From Betaproteobacteria bacterium (GTDB taxonomy: Bacteria; Pseudomonadota; Gammaproteobacteria; Burkholderiales; Gallionellaceae): a stretch of DNA of 33,260 nucleotides. Positions 24,864 through 33,260 of the stretch are shown here, piece after piece; positions within the stretch are counted from its first letter, which is position 1; each line of letters begins with the position of its first letter. The DNA is taken from NCBI GenBank assembly GCA_021413765.1, contig JAIOPT010000028.1:1-33260 (forward strand), written 5' to 3'. Position numbers and translations under genes: made by a program. The notes under the pieces are model-generated. The model was not told where the DNA came from, did no database searches, and was given only the letters and a program-made list of their open reading frames with translations.

Positions 24864-25307
24864 ATGTTTAATTTAAAAAAGCTTTTAATTGCATCCTTCA
24901 CTGTAGTTGGCATTTCCAGTTCGTTGATGGCAAATGCTGCTTCTGACGATGCCTTGGCATGCAGCGTGGCGGTGAACTTTACTTCAAGCTCAGGAAGTTT
25001 AACCTATGCGAAGGTTTTTGAGGTTAGTCCCACGGCTCCATTTTCTGACGACTTTTCGACTCTGATACGTTTCAAATTTTTCGATGCATCGATGACCGTT
25101 GAGTCCGGCATTCCGGTAGTTAAAATTAATTTCGATGCCGATGTCAGTGTATTCAATGCAGTCGGCTTTGAAGCTTCGTTAAAAGTGCGCGATGCAAGTA
25201 ACGGAGAAACCATTTCGGGTAACAATGCTTTTTATAGCTCAGTACCAGGTGGAGGCGGTGCCAACGTGACTAAATATACGTTGGCCTGCAAGCGCGCAAA
25301 AATCTGA
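24864..25307 (+). CDS. Small secreted protein, unknown function
   Basis: A 147-residue protein with a typical signal peptide (KKLLIASFTVVGISSSLMANA, cleavage near residue 25). The mature ~122 residues are beta-rich and Ser/Val/Phe-rich and hold two cysteines, one near each end (DALACSV and TLACKRAKI), which could pair. A short GGGG turn (VPGGGGANV) lies near the C-terminus. No family is recognised. TTGGAG gives a good ribosome site for the ATG. It follows the larger secreted protein, separated by a hairpin, and may be made in a lower or separate amount from the same promoter. A weak sigma54-like TGG-N11-GC element is seen at 24775-24790. Confidence 0.75.
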   Translation: MFNLKKLLIASFTVVGISSSLMANAASDDALACSVAVNFTSSSGSLTYAKVFEVSPTAPFSDDFSTLIRFKFFDASMTVESGIPVVKINFDADVSVFNAVGFEASLKVRDASNGETISGNNAFYSSVPGGGGANVTKYTLACKRAKI

Positions 25308-25768
25308 TTGCCGCATTTACAACACGCGGTATTTGTGTGAGTTTTGCATCTACCGCTGTTAGAACGTGCAGGCACCATATATAAATCCAGGGTGGATTAA
25401 AGTGGTGCTGAGTGTCGGTAAAACAGCGGCAGTTGCTGTGGGCACTGGGCAGCAATTTTTAATATGACCAGTGTAGAAAATAATTCGCTTTCAACACCGC
25501 ACAATTCCCGCTAGAGAAATGGCAGCATAATGATCGACAAAAGGTAATTTTCCTGCTGCCACTTGCAGACAATATGGGGGCTTAGCAAACTTATTATCAG
25601 GGTATTATGCTAGACATGTTTGCGGCGAAAGCGTCCTGCCAATTCAATCTTAGCGAGATTTTCCTACAGCCAGTGAGTGTAATCATCTCACCTATGTAAT
25701 TTTTACCGATGGCGTAGATGCGCTACATCAAGCCAACACTCCTTGTTGCACTTCGAAATTGAATCCGC
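25308..25768. other. Non-coding stretch between secreted-protein gene and lysS
   Basis: About 460 bases without a supportable gene on either strand. It holds the GCACCA/TGGTGC nested hairpin (25372-25408), a GTAG/CTAC dyad near 25708-25729, and a 26-base segment next to the lysS stop (25744-25769) that resembles the terminus of an IS30-type element. It is probably decayed intergenic or mobile DNA. Confidence 0.5.
25372..25408. repeat. Nested perfect hairpin
   Basis: The outer arms GCACCA (25372-25377) and TGGTGC (25403-25408) enclose inner arms AATCCA (25384-25389) and TGGATT (25393-25398) around GGG. Both stems are perfect. It is not followed by a T tract, so it is not a standard terminator; it may be a dispersed repeat or a structured RNA piece. 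Confidence 0.5.
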
Positions 25769-27274
25769 CTATCTTTCGGGGCGCATTTGCGGAAACAAGA
25801 TTACATCGCGGATGCTGGGGCTATTGGTGAGCAGCATTACCAGACGGTCTATTCCGATTCCTTCTCCGGCGGTAGGCGGCAAGCCATATTCCAGCGCACG
25901 AATGTAATCGCTGTCCTTGAACATTGCTTCTTCGTCACCTGCCTCCCTAGCCTTTACCTGTGCATCAAAGCGCGCTTCCTGGTCTTCTGGGTCATTCAAC
26001 TCGGAGAAGCCATTGGCGATTTCGCGTCCAACCATAAACAATTCAAACCGCTCGGTAATTTCCGGGCGCGTATCGCTACGCCGCGCAAGTGGTGATGCTT
26101 CTGCTGGGTAGTCAATGATGAAAGTTGGTTCGAATAGCTGATGCTCGGCCAGCTCTTCAAACAGCGAAAGTTGCAGTCCGCCCACGCCATCCGCTGCCCT
26201 GTATTTGGCCTTCAGGTCTTGTAATTCGTTGACTAGAAAATTGCGGTCGTTCAACTGCTCGTCAGAAAACTGCGGATGATATTTTTGGATTGCCTGTGCC
26301 ATGGTCAGGCGATGGAACGGTTGTCCCAAGTCGAGCTCTCGTCCCTGATAAGAGAGCACAGTGGTGCCCAGCACCTTGCGCGCCACTTCGCTAAACAGCT
26401 TTTCAGTAAAGTCCATCAGGTAACGATAATCCCGGTAGGCTTCATAAAACTCGATCATGGTGAACTCCGGGTTATGCCGCGTAGAAAGCCCCTCGTTGCG
26501 AAAGTTACGGTTGATTTCGAATACCTTCTCAAAGCCGCCTACCACCAGCCGCTTGAGATATAACTCCGGCGCAATGCGCAGATACAGCTGCATGTCCAAA
26601 GCATTGTGATGCGTGGTAAAGGGTTTGGCCGATGCGCCGCCCGGAATGGAATGCATCATAGGTGTCTCGACTTCGAGGTAATCGTGGCGTATGAAAAATT
26701 CCCGGATAGCCTGGATTACCTTGGAGCGGATAATAAATGTATTGCGTGTGTCCTCATTGGTGATGAGATCTACATGCCGCTGGCGGTATTTTTGTTCCTG
26801 ATCGCTCAGACCGTGAAACTTTTCCGGTAGCGGGCGTAGTGCTTTAGTCAACAGACGCAGCCCGGTAACACGCACAGAAAGTTCACCGGTCTTGGTTTTA
26901 AACAGTACACCTGTTGCTCCAAGAATGTCACCCAGATCATGGTGCTTGAATGCATCATGCGCTACTTCGCCGGTATCGTTATTGTTAATGAATAGCTGGA
27001 TGCGTCCGCTCATGTCATGCACAGTGGCAAAGCTGGCTTTGCCCATAACGCGCTTTAACATCATGCGCCCGGCTACAGCCACGCTAACTTGTGCTGCTTC
27101 CAGTTCGTCGTGACTCATTGCTCCGTAAGCAGCATGTAAATCACCGGCCAGATTTTTGCGCTCAAAATCATTCGGGAAAGCGATGCCGTCTTGGCGAAGT
27201 GCAGTGAGCTTGGCGCGGCGCTCGGTGATGATTTGATTTTCGTCTTGCTGAGGTATCGTTGGTTCGGTAGTCAT
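25769..27274 (-). CDS. lysS: Lysine--tRNA ligase, class II
   Basis: This enzyme charges tRNA-Lys with lysine. The 501-residue protein has an N-terminal OB-fold anticodon-binding domain ([29 protein letters not shown]), the class II motif 2 region [23 protein letters not shown], and motif 3 [11 protein letters not shown] near the C-terminus, ending FPQMRPE. ATG at 27274 gives [13 protein letters not shown], the family-like start; the frame extends 21 codons further without support. No ribosome site is obvious. It is the last gene of the conserved recJ-prfB-lysS order on the minus strand. Confidence 0.95.
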   Translation of the reverse strand: MTTEPTIPQQDENQIITERRAKLTALRQDGIAFPNDFERKNLAGDLHAAYGAMSHDELEAAQVSVAVAGRMMLKRVMGKASFATVHDMSGRIQLFINNNDTGEVAHDAFKHHDLGDILGATGVLFKTKTGELSVRVTGLRLLTKALRPLPEKFHGLSDQEQKYRQRHVDLITNEDTRNTFIIRSKVIQAIREFFIRHDYLEVETPMMHSIPGGASAKPFTTHHNALDMQLYLRIAPELYLKRLVVGGFEKVFEINRNFRNEGLSTRHNPEFTMIEFYEAYRDYRYLMDFTEKLFSEVARKVLGTTVLSYQGRELDLGQPFHRLTMAQAIQKYHPQFSDEQLNDRNFLVNELQDLKAKYRAADGVGGLQLSLFEELAEHQLFEPTFIIDYPAEASPLARRSDTRPEITERFELFMVGREIANGFSELNDPEDQEARFDAQVKAREAGDEEAMFKDSDYIRALEYGLPPTAGEGIGIDRLVMLLTNSPSIRDVILFPQMRPER

Positions 27275-27460
27275 GATGTTCGGATAAATTATGATCAAGA
27301 ATTCAGGAGTGCTTTCACAGGCGCGGGATTGTGTCACAAATGCCGCATTACGCGCAATTTAACAGCGACGCTTCTATGCGTTGAGGTAAGTTAATTAACT
27401 GTCCGGCGTGCGAGTCTGCCAGTAGTAGAAATGGTTACGAGTCCACTTGAAGGCTACTGT

Positions 27461-27778
27461 TCAGGGCAATATTTGATAGGGCTCCATCGTTACTGACTCG
27501 ACCTTGTCACCAAGTAAGACCAGTTGGCCTTCAAGCCTGGTGTTACCAGTTTCGCTGAATAAGAAACGATAGGTACGTCGCAATACCCTTCGCCCAGTCT
27601 TGTCGCGAGCCAGAGCAATTCCGATGTTGGCAACTGTGTCGTCGAGGAATTGCAAATTCTCATTGCTGCAGATATGTTTTCCCATTTTTCGGGCGACCTC
27701 AAGGGCGCGAAGACTGTCGAACCAGAACCACCCCAGCGCGGCTATCAACAGCAAGAAAAATAAACTTATCGTATCCAT
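27461..27778 (-). CDS. DUF3301 family membrane-anchored protein
   Basis: A 105-residue protein with one N-terminal membrane segment (ISLFFLLLIAALGWFWF) and a cytoplasmic or periplasmic part with the DUF3301 pattern: ALEVARKMGKHICSNENLQFLDDTVANIGI, RRVLRRTYRFLFSETGNTRLEGQLVLLGDKVESV. The function is unknown. It lies 17 bases after prfB and before lysS, so it is probably cotranscribed with them. Confidence 0.85.
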   Translation of the reverse strand: MDTISLFFLLLIAALGWFWFDSLRALEVARKMGKHICSNENLQFLDDTVANIGIALARDKTGRRVLRRTYRFLFSETGNTRLEGQLVLLGDKVESVTMEPYQILP

Positions 27779-27795
27779 TGTTTGGAAAATATTGA

Positions 27796-28900
27796 TTACA
27801 CCCCTTGCTTCAAACTGGCACTAATGAATTCATCCAGGTCGCCATCCAGCACACCCTGAGTGTTGCCTATTTCCACATTAGTGCGAAGATCCTTGATGCG
27901 CGATTGGTCCAAAACATAAGAGCGGATTTGATGTCCCCAGCCGATGTCGGTTTTTCCATCTTCCATTTCCTTTTTTTCGGCATTGCGTTTGCGCAGTTCG
28001 GCTTCATACATGCGTGACTTCAGCATTGCCATCGCTTCGGCGCGGTTACGGTGTTGCGAGCGGTCGTTCTGGCATTGCACCACAATGCCGGTGGGTACGT
28101 GGGTGATGCGTACCGCTGAATCGGTCTTATTGATGTGCTGTCCGCCCGCACCGCTTGCGCGATAGGTATCTACGCGCAGGTCTGCGGGGTTGATATCGAT
28201 TTCGATGGATTCATCCACCTCAGGATAGACAAATACGCTTGAAAAAGAGGTGTGGCGTCGGTTTCCGGAGTCGAATGGAGACTTGCGCACCAGTCGGTGT
28301 ACGCCAGTTTCGGTGCGCAAATGACCATGAGCATATTCGCCAGTCACCTTGAGTACGGCACCTTTGACACCGGCAACTTCGCCATCGGATTGCTCCAGCA
28401 CTTCCACCTGAAAACCTTTTTTTTCGCAATAGCGCAGGTACATGCGCAGCAGCATCGAGGCCCAGTCTTGTGCCTCAGTACCACCTGAGCCTGCCTGGAT
28501 GTCAAGGAAGCAGTTGTTGGAATCCATTGGTTTGGAAAACATGCGGCGGAATTCCATGTCCGCCACTTTCTTTTCCATTTTTTGAACATCTTGCACGATG
28601 CTGTTGAGGCTGGCATCGTCATTTTCCGCCAGCGCCATTTCAAATAGCTCGGCTGTATCATCAAGATCTTGATTAAGCTGATTCAAGGTGAGAACGATGC
28701 CTTCAAGCATCTTACGCTCACGCCCCAGTTCTTGAGAGCGCTTGTTGTCCTGCCAGATGGCTGGATCTTCGGCGAGGATTATGACTTCGGCCAGTCGCTC
28801 TTGTTTGCCATCGAAGTCAAAGATACCTCCGTAATTCAGCGATACGAACACGGAGGTCCTGTAACTGGTGGGTGAGGGCGTTGAGTTGTTCGGCTTCCAT
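27796..28900 (-). CDS. prfB: Peptide chain release factor 2, with programmed +1 frameshift
   Basis: RF2 ends translation at UGA and UAA codons. The complete gene starts at ATG 28900 ([27 protein letters not shown]), reads 27 codons to an in-frame TGA at 28819-28817, then shifts +1 and continues to 27796, giving about 367 residues. The SPF stop-recognition tripeptide is at about 207-209 and the GGQ catalytic motif at about 252-254 ([16 protein letters not shown]). Low RF2 makes the ribosome shift, so the protein controls its own level. The genomic reading frame is therefore split by design and is not a pseudogene. It lies between a MgtC-like gene and DUF3301. Confidence 0.96.
28816..28831 (-). 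promoter_or_regulatory. prfB programmed +1 frameshift site
   Basis: On the minus strand the site reads CGGAGGTATCTTTGAC: an internal Shine-Dalgarno-like GGAGG, the slippery CTT codon, the in-frame TGA, then C. This is the canonical RF2 recoding signal with the usual spacing. Confidence 0.95.
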
Positions 28901-29052
28901 TAATATTGTCGAGTGCGGAAAAGGGGGCGATTATAGCTGAAAGCTCAGCTCTGAGTTAAAGGAGGCAGCTATTGAGACAGGAGCATGTTCTGCGGGCGAT
29001 TATCTGCTAGCAGTCGCTCATGCAAGTCATTTTGTTAATTCATTTAAACCAG

Positions 29053-29142
29053 CCTCCCCCTTTGAAAAAGGGGGATTGAGGGGGGTTTTTGTATCCCCGC
29101 AACACTTAAATACCCCCTAGCCCCACTTTTGTAAAGGGGGGA
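29053..29142. repeat. C/G-rich double-hairpin intergenic repeat
   Basis: Two hairpin units lie back to back: CCTCCCCCTTT pairing with AAAGGGGGA, followed by TTGAGGGGGGTTTTT, and then TACCCCCTAGCCCC pairing with the GGGGGG tract ahead of GAATGC. Together they look like the widespread CCCCCTTT/AAAGGGGG-type dispersed element. It lies just past the stop of the MgtC/DUF4010 gene and upstream of prfB, and it may stabilise or terminate the upstream transcript. Confidence 0.6.
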
Positions 29143-29173
29143 ATGCGTTGTCATCGCGCAAATCATGTATGGG

Positions 29174-30436
29174 TTAAAACATAAACAGGCCAAGCGCAAC
29201 ACCGACTCCCATCGCCAAAAAACCTGCTGCGACATGTTTTGCCAAGGTCATGCCGCCGATAAATACCACCAGTCCAAATTTGAATACCATGTTGGACAGG
29301 AAAGCGATGGCGATGGCTGTTACTGCCTGATCATCGGTCAGCTTATCCAAATCAAATAAACGCAGGCTAGAGAGTGTGATGGCATCCACGTCGGTGAGTC
29401 CGGAGATCAAGGCGACCACATACAGGCCGCCGCTACCGGCAATATCCGAAAGCCAAGCAGAAAAAAACAGTACTACTGCGTAGAGCAGGCCGAAGCTCAG
29501 AGCGGCAGGGATCTCGGTCGGGTTGGCAGTTTTGGGCATGGGTAAATCTGAAGAGGTAAGCAATTTGCGCCAGTCGAGAAGGGTAACGACCAGTCCAAAC
29601 AAGAGGCCGAGCCCCATCACCGGCAATAGTTTGGCGAGCAAGCCGGGCGACACTACTGCACTTACCACTGTCAAGCGCATCAGTACGACTAGGCTGGAAA
29701 GCAGGATAACCACAGCAGACAGGCGCGCCATGATTTCACTTGTTTTGCCGTGGCGCGCGTAAACCAATGTGGTTGCGGTGCTGGATACCAGTCCGCCGAG
29801 CAAGCCGAGCAGTGCTGCGCCATAACGATGGCCAGTCCAGTGTAGAGCGACATAACCAGCCAGACTTAGCCCGGAAATCAGCACTACCATCATCCATGTC
29901 TGATGCGGATTGAATGCGTCATAAGGGCCGAAGTTCTGGTTAGGCAGGACAGGAAGGATTACGAAAGTTAGCACCAAAAATTGCAGGATGGAAACCAGGT
30001 CGCGGCGCGTCAACCGTTTCGTCATGCCGCTTAGTTCGGGTTTGAAATAGAGCAGGGTAGTGGTGATTATGGCTAGCATGACGGCCAATTTTGTTTGTTC
30101 ATACCAGATTAGTGCGCCGAGCGCATAACATAGCAGCAAAGCGGCAACCGTGGTGGTGCCTGGATCGTTTTCTTCGGTGGGGCTGGTGAGATAGGCAGCT
30201 ATGATCATGACGCCCACAATGCAGAAGCCTGCAACCAACAGCCAGGGAGAGCCAATTTTGCTTGAGAGCATGGCGGTGAGAGTGCCAATTAGCGCAACCA
30301 GCGCAAAGGTTCTCAGTCCGGCTTTGGACGCAGCTCTGCGCTCACGTTCCAGGCCAATCAGCAGGCCGATCGCGAGGCTAGCGAGGAACTGTGGCAGGAA
30401 TTCAACGCCATTGTTTTGCCAGATTTGATGATTCAT
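29174..30436 (-). CDS. MgtC/DUF4010 family integral membrane protein
   Basis: A 420-residue inner-membrane protein. The N-terminal ~140 residues match the MgtC/SapB domain (FLASLAIGLLIGLERERRAASKAGLRTFALVALIGTL, the arginine-rich loop being typical). The remaining part is a DUF4010 domain with several membrane segments (e.g. LLGLLGGLVSSTATTLVYAR and LYVVALISGLTDVDAITLSSLRL). About 11-12 membrane segments are expected. MgtC proteins affect magnesium homeostasis and ATP synthase in some pathogens; the fused form is uncharacterised. It sits between recJ and prfB, breaking a pair that is adjacent in E. coli. Confidence 0.88.
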   Translation of the reverse strand: MNHQIWQNNGVEFLPQFLASLAIGLLIGLERERRAASKAGLRTFALVALIGTLTAMLSSKIGSPWLLVAGFCIVGVMIIAAYLTSPTEENDPGTTTVAALLLCYALGALIWYEQTKLAVMLAIITTTLLYFKPELSGMTKRLTRRDLVSILQFLVLTFVILPVLPNQNFGPYDAFNPHQTWMMVVLISGLSLAGYVALHWTGHRYGAALLGLLGGLVSSTATTLVYARHGKTSEIMARLSAVVILLSSLVVLMRLTVVSAVVSPGLLAKLLPVMGLGLLFGLVVTLLDWRKLLTSSDLPMPKTANPTEIPAALSFGLLYAVVLFFSAWLSDIAGSGGLYVVALISGLTDVDAITLSSLRLFDLDKLTDDQAVTAIAIAFLSNMVFKFGLVVFIGGMTLAKHVAAGFLAMGVGVALGLFMF

Positions 30437-30520
30437 CGCTTGGCCGCCTTGAAATAAGTTAAACGAAGATAATGTAAAAAAATTGGACTATATTTTTTTG
30501 GCTTGGTGTTCCTTACGGCT

Positions 30521-32218
30521 TCATATATCTGATTTTTGCCAGTGCCGGACGATAAGTTGCAAATTGACGCTGCCATTGTATTCGTTGATAGCCAGATTGA
30601 AAACTGCACGAATGCAGGCTGGCATGGGGTCGACGCAAAAAAAGTGAATGGCATCATATGCTGCGCTTGCAGTAGAGAGTTTCAGTTTGAGATGTTTTTC
30701 GCCAACCACGCGCTGGCTTTTTACGGTGAACTCGCCTTCAAAAAATGGCTGCGGGAAACCTTGTCCCCAAACCTGCTGTTCCAGGCTGCGCGCAATGCCT
30801 AATGTGAATTCGGATGGTGCCAGTAGACCATCTGTTTCAATAATCTTGGTCAGATCGGCTGGGGAAAGCAGGCTTTGTGCTACGGCTTCAAAGGCAATCT
30901 TGAATTCATCGAAATGCTCCTCGCGCAGGCTAAGGCCAGCCGCCATGGCATGACCGCCGAATTTTTGTATCAGATGCGGATGGCGTTTGGACACAAGATC
31001 AAGTGCATCGCGCAAATGCAGAGCGTGGATGCTGCGTCCAGAGCCTTTTATTTCACCATTTAGTGATCGTGCAAAAGCGATGACGGGACGATGGTAGCGG
31101 TCTTTTAGACGCGAAGCGAGAATGCCGATAACACCTTGATGCCAAGTTTCATCGAACAGCGCGAGGCTGTAGCTGTCAGTCGGAGTGATGTTTTCTAGCG
31201 TGGCCAGGGCCGCTTGCTGCATGTCAGCCTCTATGTTGCGCCGAGTATGGTTTAGTGTATCAAGTTGCGCCGCAATTTTGGCTGCTTCAGTGACATCATC
31301 GCTAATCAAACATGTGATACCCAGGCTCATATCTTCCAGCCGTCCAGCTGCATTCAGCCTTGGCCCCACGACAAAGCCCAATTCATAACTTGAGGCCTGT
31401 TCATAATTTTTACTGGCTACCTGCAACAATGCGTTGATGCCGCAACAAGCGCGCATGGAGCGGATGCGCTGTAGTCCTTGTTGTACCAGAATACGATTGT
31501 TTTCATCCAGCTTTACAACATCTGCAACTGTTCCCAAGGCGACCAGATCAAGTAGCTTACCTAGATTGGGTTCCGCTTGCTCTGAATATGCGCCGCGAGC
31601 CCGCAGTTCGGCGCGTAACGCGAGTAGCACATAGAACATGACGCCAACCCCCGCCAGGTTTTTGCTGGGAAAATCGCAGCCCGGTTGGTTTGGATTGACA
31701 ATGCAAAGTGCGTCCGGCAAAGCATCACCAGGAAGATGGTGGTCGGTAACTAACACCTGCATGCCCAATCGGTTGGCCTCGGCTACACCTTCCACGCTAG
31801 CGATGCCGTTATCCACGGTGATCAATATGTCGGGTGCGGATTGCGCCGCCAGGCGCACGATCTCCGGCGTTAAACCATAACCATATTCGAATCGGTTCGG
31901 CACGATGAAATCCACTTGTGCACCCAACATATGCAAGCCGCGCAGCCCTACAGCACAGGCGGTTGCGCCGTCGGCATCATAATCTGCCACGATCAGCAGC
32001 TTGCGTTGTTCGGCGATGGCATCCGCCAATAAGCATGCCATTTTTTGTGCGTTTTTTAGTTGCGTGAAGGGCAACAGATATTGCAGGCCGGTGTCCAACT
32101 GCGTTACATTAGAAATGCCGCGCGCCGCATAAACACGTGCTAAAAGCGGTGCAATACCAGTGTCGATAAGCTGTTGTGCAGCATCAGTTGGGTAGGAACG
32201 TTCGCTTATTTGTATCAT
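30521..32218 (-). CDS. recJ: Single-stranded-DNA-specific exonuclease RecJ
   Basis: RecJ degrades single-stranded DNA 5' to 3' in recombination and mismatch repair. The 565-residue protein has the DHH-family motifs: VADYDADGATACAVG (motif I), ITVDNGIASVEGV, VTDHHLPGDALPDALCIVNP (motif III) and NLAGVGVMFYVLLAL. The DHHA1 motif GGHAMAAGLSL follows at about residue 410, and a C-terminal OB-type domain ends ...LQLIVRHWQK. The length is close to E. coli RecJ. The ATG at 32218 has no clear ribosome site. It heads the recJ, MgtC/DUF4010, prfB, DUF3301, lysS series on the minus strand, though an 84-base gap follows it. Confidence 0.95.
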   Translation of the reverse strand: MIQISERSYPTDAAQQLIDTGIAPLLARVYAARGISNVTQLDTGLQYLLPFTQLKNAQKMACLLADAIAEQRKLLIVADYDADGATACAVGLRGLHMLGAQVDFIVPNRFEYGYGLTPEIVRLAAQSAPDILITVDNGIASVEGVAEANRLGMQVLVTDHHLPGDALPDALCIVNPNQPGCDFPSKNLAGVGVMFYVLLALRAELRARGAYSEQAEPNLGKLLDLVALGTVADVVKLDENNRILVQQGLQRIRSMRACCGINALLQVASKNYEQASSYELGFVVGPRLNAAGRLEDMSLGITCLISDDVTEAAKIAAQLDTLNHTRRNIEADMQQAALATLENITPTDSYSLALFDETWHQGVIGILASRLKDRYHRPVIAFARSLNGEIKGSGRSIHALHLRDALDLVSKRHPHLIQKFGGHAMAAGLSLREEHFDEFKIAFEAVAQSLLSPADLTKIIETDGLLAPSEFTLGIARSLEQQVWGQGFPQPFFEGEFTVKSQRVVGEKHLKLKLSTASAAYDAIHFFCVDPMPACIRAVFNLAINEYNGSVNLQLIVRHWQKSDI

Positions 32219-32333
32219 GCAGTTTAATGGCGTTTGGATTAGATAAGATAAGTTTAGCAGAGACAGGATGCATTCCCAGCTTGTGGAATGAGAGGAGAGG
32301 CAATATAGTCGAACTGGTTAATAGGGGGGGCCT

Positions 32334-32345
32334 TTAAGCGCTTAA
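32334..32345. repeat. 12-base perfect palindrome upstream of recJ
   Basis: TTAAGCGCTTAA is a perfect palindrome about 115 bases upstream of the recJ start, after a run of seven G. It could be an operator, or a scar from the nearby IS decay. The rest of the recJ-to-IS spacer (32219-32469) shows no gene. Confidence 0.35.
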
Positions 32346-32469
32346 CTATTGAGAACCTAACCTGTTTTTGAAATGCAGCTAGGACAATTCTAAGATTCTG
32401 AATCTGTTGTCCCAGCGTAGCGCTCTAATTCTAAAATTAACGATATATTTCTGACATGGAGTGTAGTGG

Positions 32470-33260
<791 letters not shown>

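Noticed and set aside
28851-28899. Apparent frame break near the start of prfB suggesting a pseudogene
   Set aside because: The TGA sits in the exact RF2 recoding signal (GGAGG, CTT TGA C), so it is the programmed frameshift.
29053-29142. CRISPR-like array in the C/G-rich repeats
   Set aside because: Only two hairpin units of differing sequence, with no regular spacers or cas genes.

Overview
The window looks like a chromosomal segment of a betaproteobacterium, most like the Nitrosomonadales/Gallionellaceae-type lineages. This rests on gene content and protein character only (recJ-prfB-lysS order, DUF3301, RlmD/VanZ/exonuclease cluster, Fe-type SOD, PagL, YdbH-YnbE-YdbL set); no database search was possible. 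Most of it is ordinary housekeeping DNA, with accessory genes in between and insertion-sequence debris at both ends.

Layout. 1-1400: the terminus of a decayed IS3-family element abuts a 5'-truncated DUF5648-type gene, followed by a dispersed hairpin repeat. 1404-4726 (minus): 3'-5' exonuclease, VanZ-like protein, rlmD and a ferritin-like DUF455 protein, tightly packed. 4878-7528 (minus): ydbH-ynbE-ydbL, an envelope lipid-transport bridge. 7603-10471: a DUF192 protein, then sodB and ettA on the other strand. 10810-15510 (plus): SRP 4.5S RNA, a PagL-like lipid A deacylase, dnaX-ybaB-recR-rluB and a YgfX-like protein. 15776-18120 (plus): a four-gene bufferin operon (DUF2282 precursor, DUF692/MNIO enzyme, DUF2063 partner, DoxX) with overlapping reading frames. 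18238-19665: a secreted vanadium-haloperoxidase-like protein, then a TonB-receptor remnant. 20107-25307: an accessory island with a sensor kinase and a sigma54-dependent response regulator on the minus strand, facing two secreted proteins on the plus strand. 25769-32218 (minus): recJ, a MgtC/DUF4010 membrane protein, prfB (with its programmed frameshift), DUF3301 and lysS. 32470-33260: an IS3-family transposase wreck whose catalytic core is replaced by about 100 bp of foreign DNA.

How parts work together. The bufferin operon should make a secreted, cysteine-modified, copper-handling peptide: BufA is the precursor, BufB and BufC convert its cysteines, and DoxX is a membrane accessory. In the 20-25 kb island a near-consensus sigma54 promoter lies at 23067-23082, just upstream of a secreted Cys-rich repeat protein. 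It is divergent from a sigma54-activator two-component pair, and dyad sequences lie at enhancer distance. The simplest reading is a self-contained envelope-signal-to-secreted-protein circuit. This is the least described unit in the window and my main candidate for a new system. The ydbHLN set, PagL and SRP RNA point to routine outer-membrane biogenesis.
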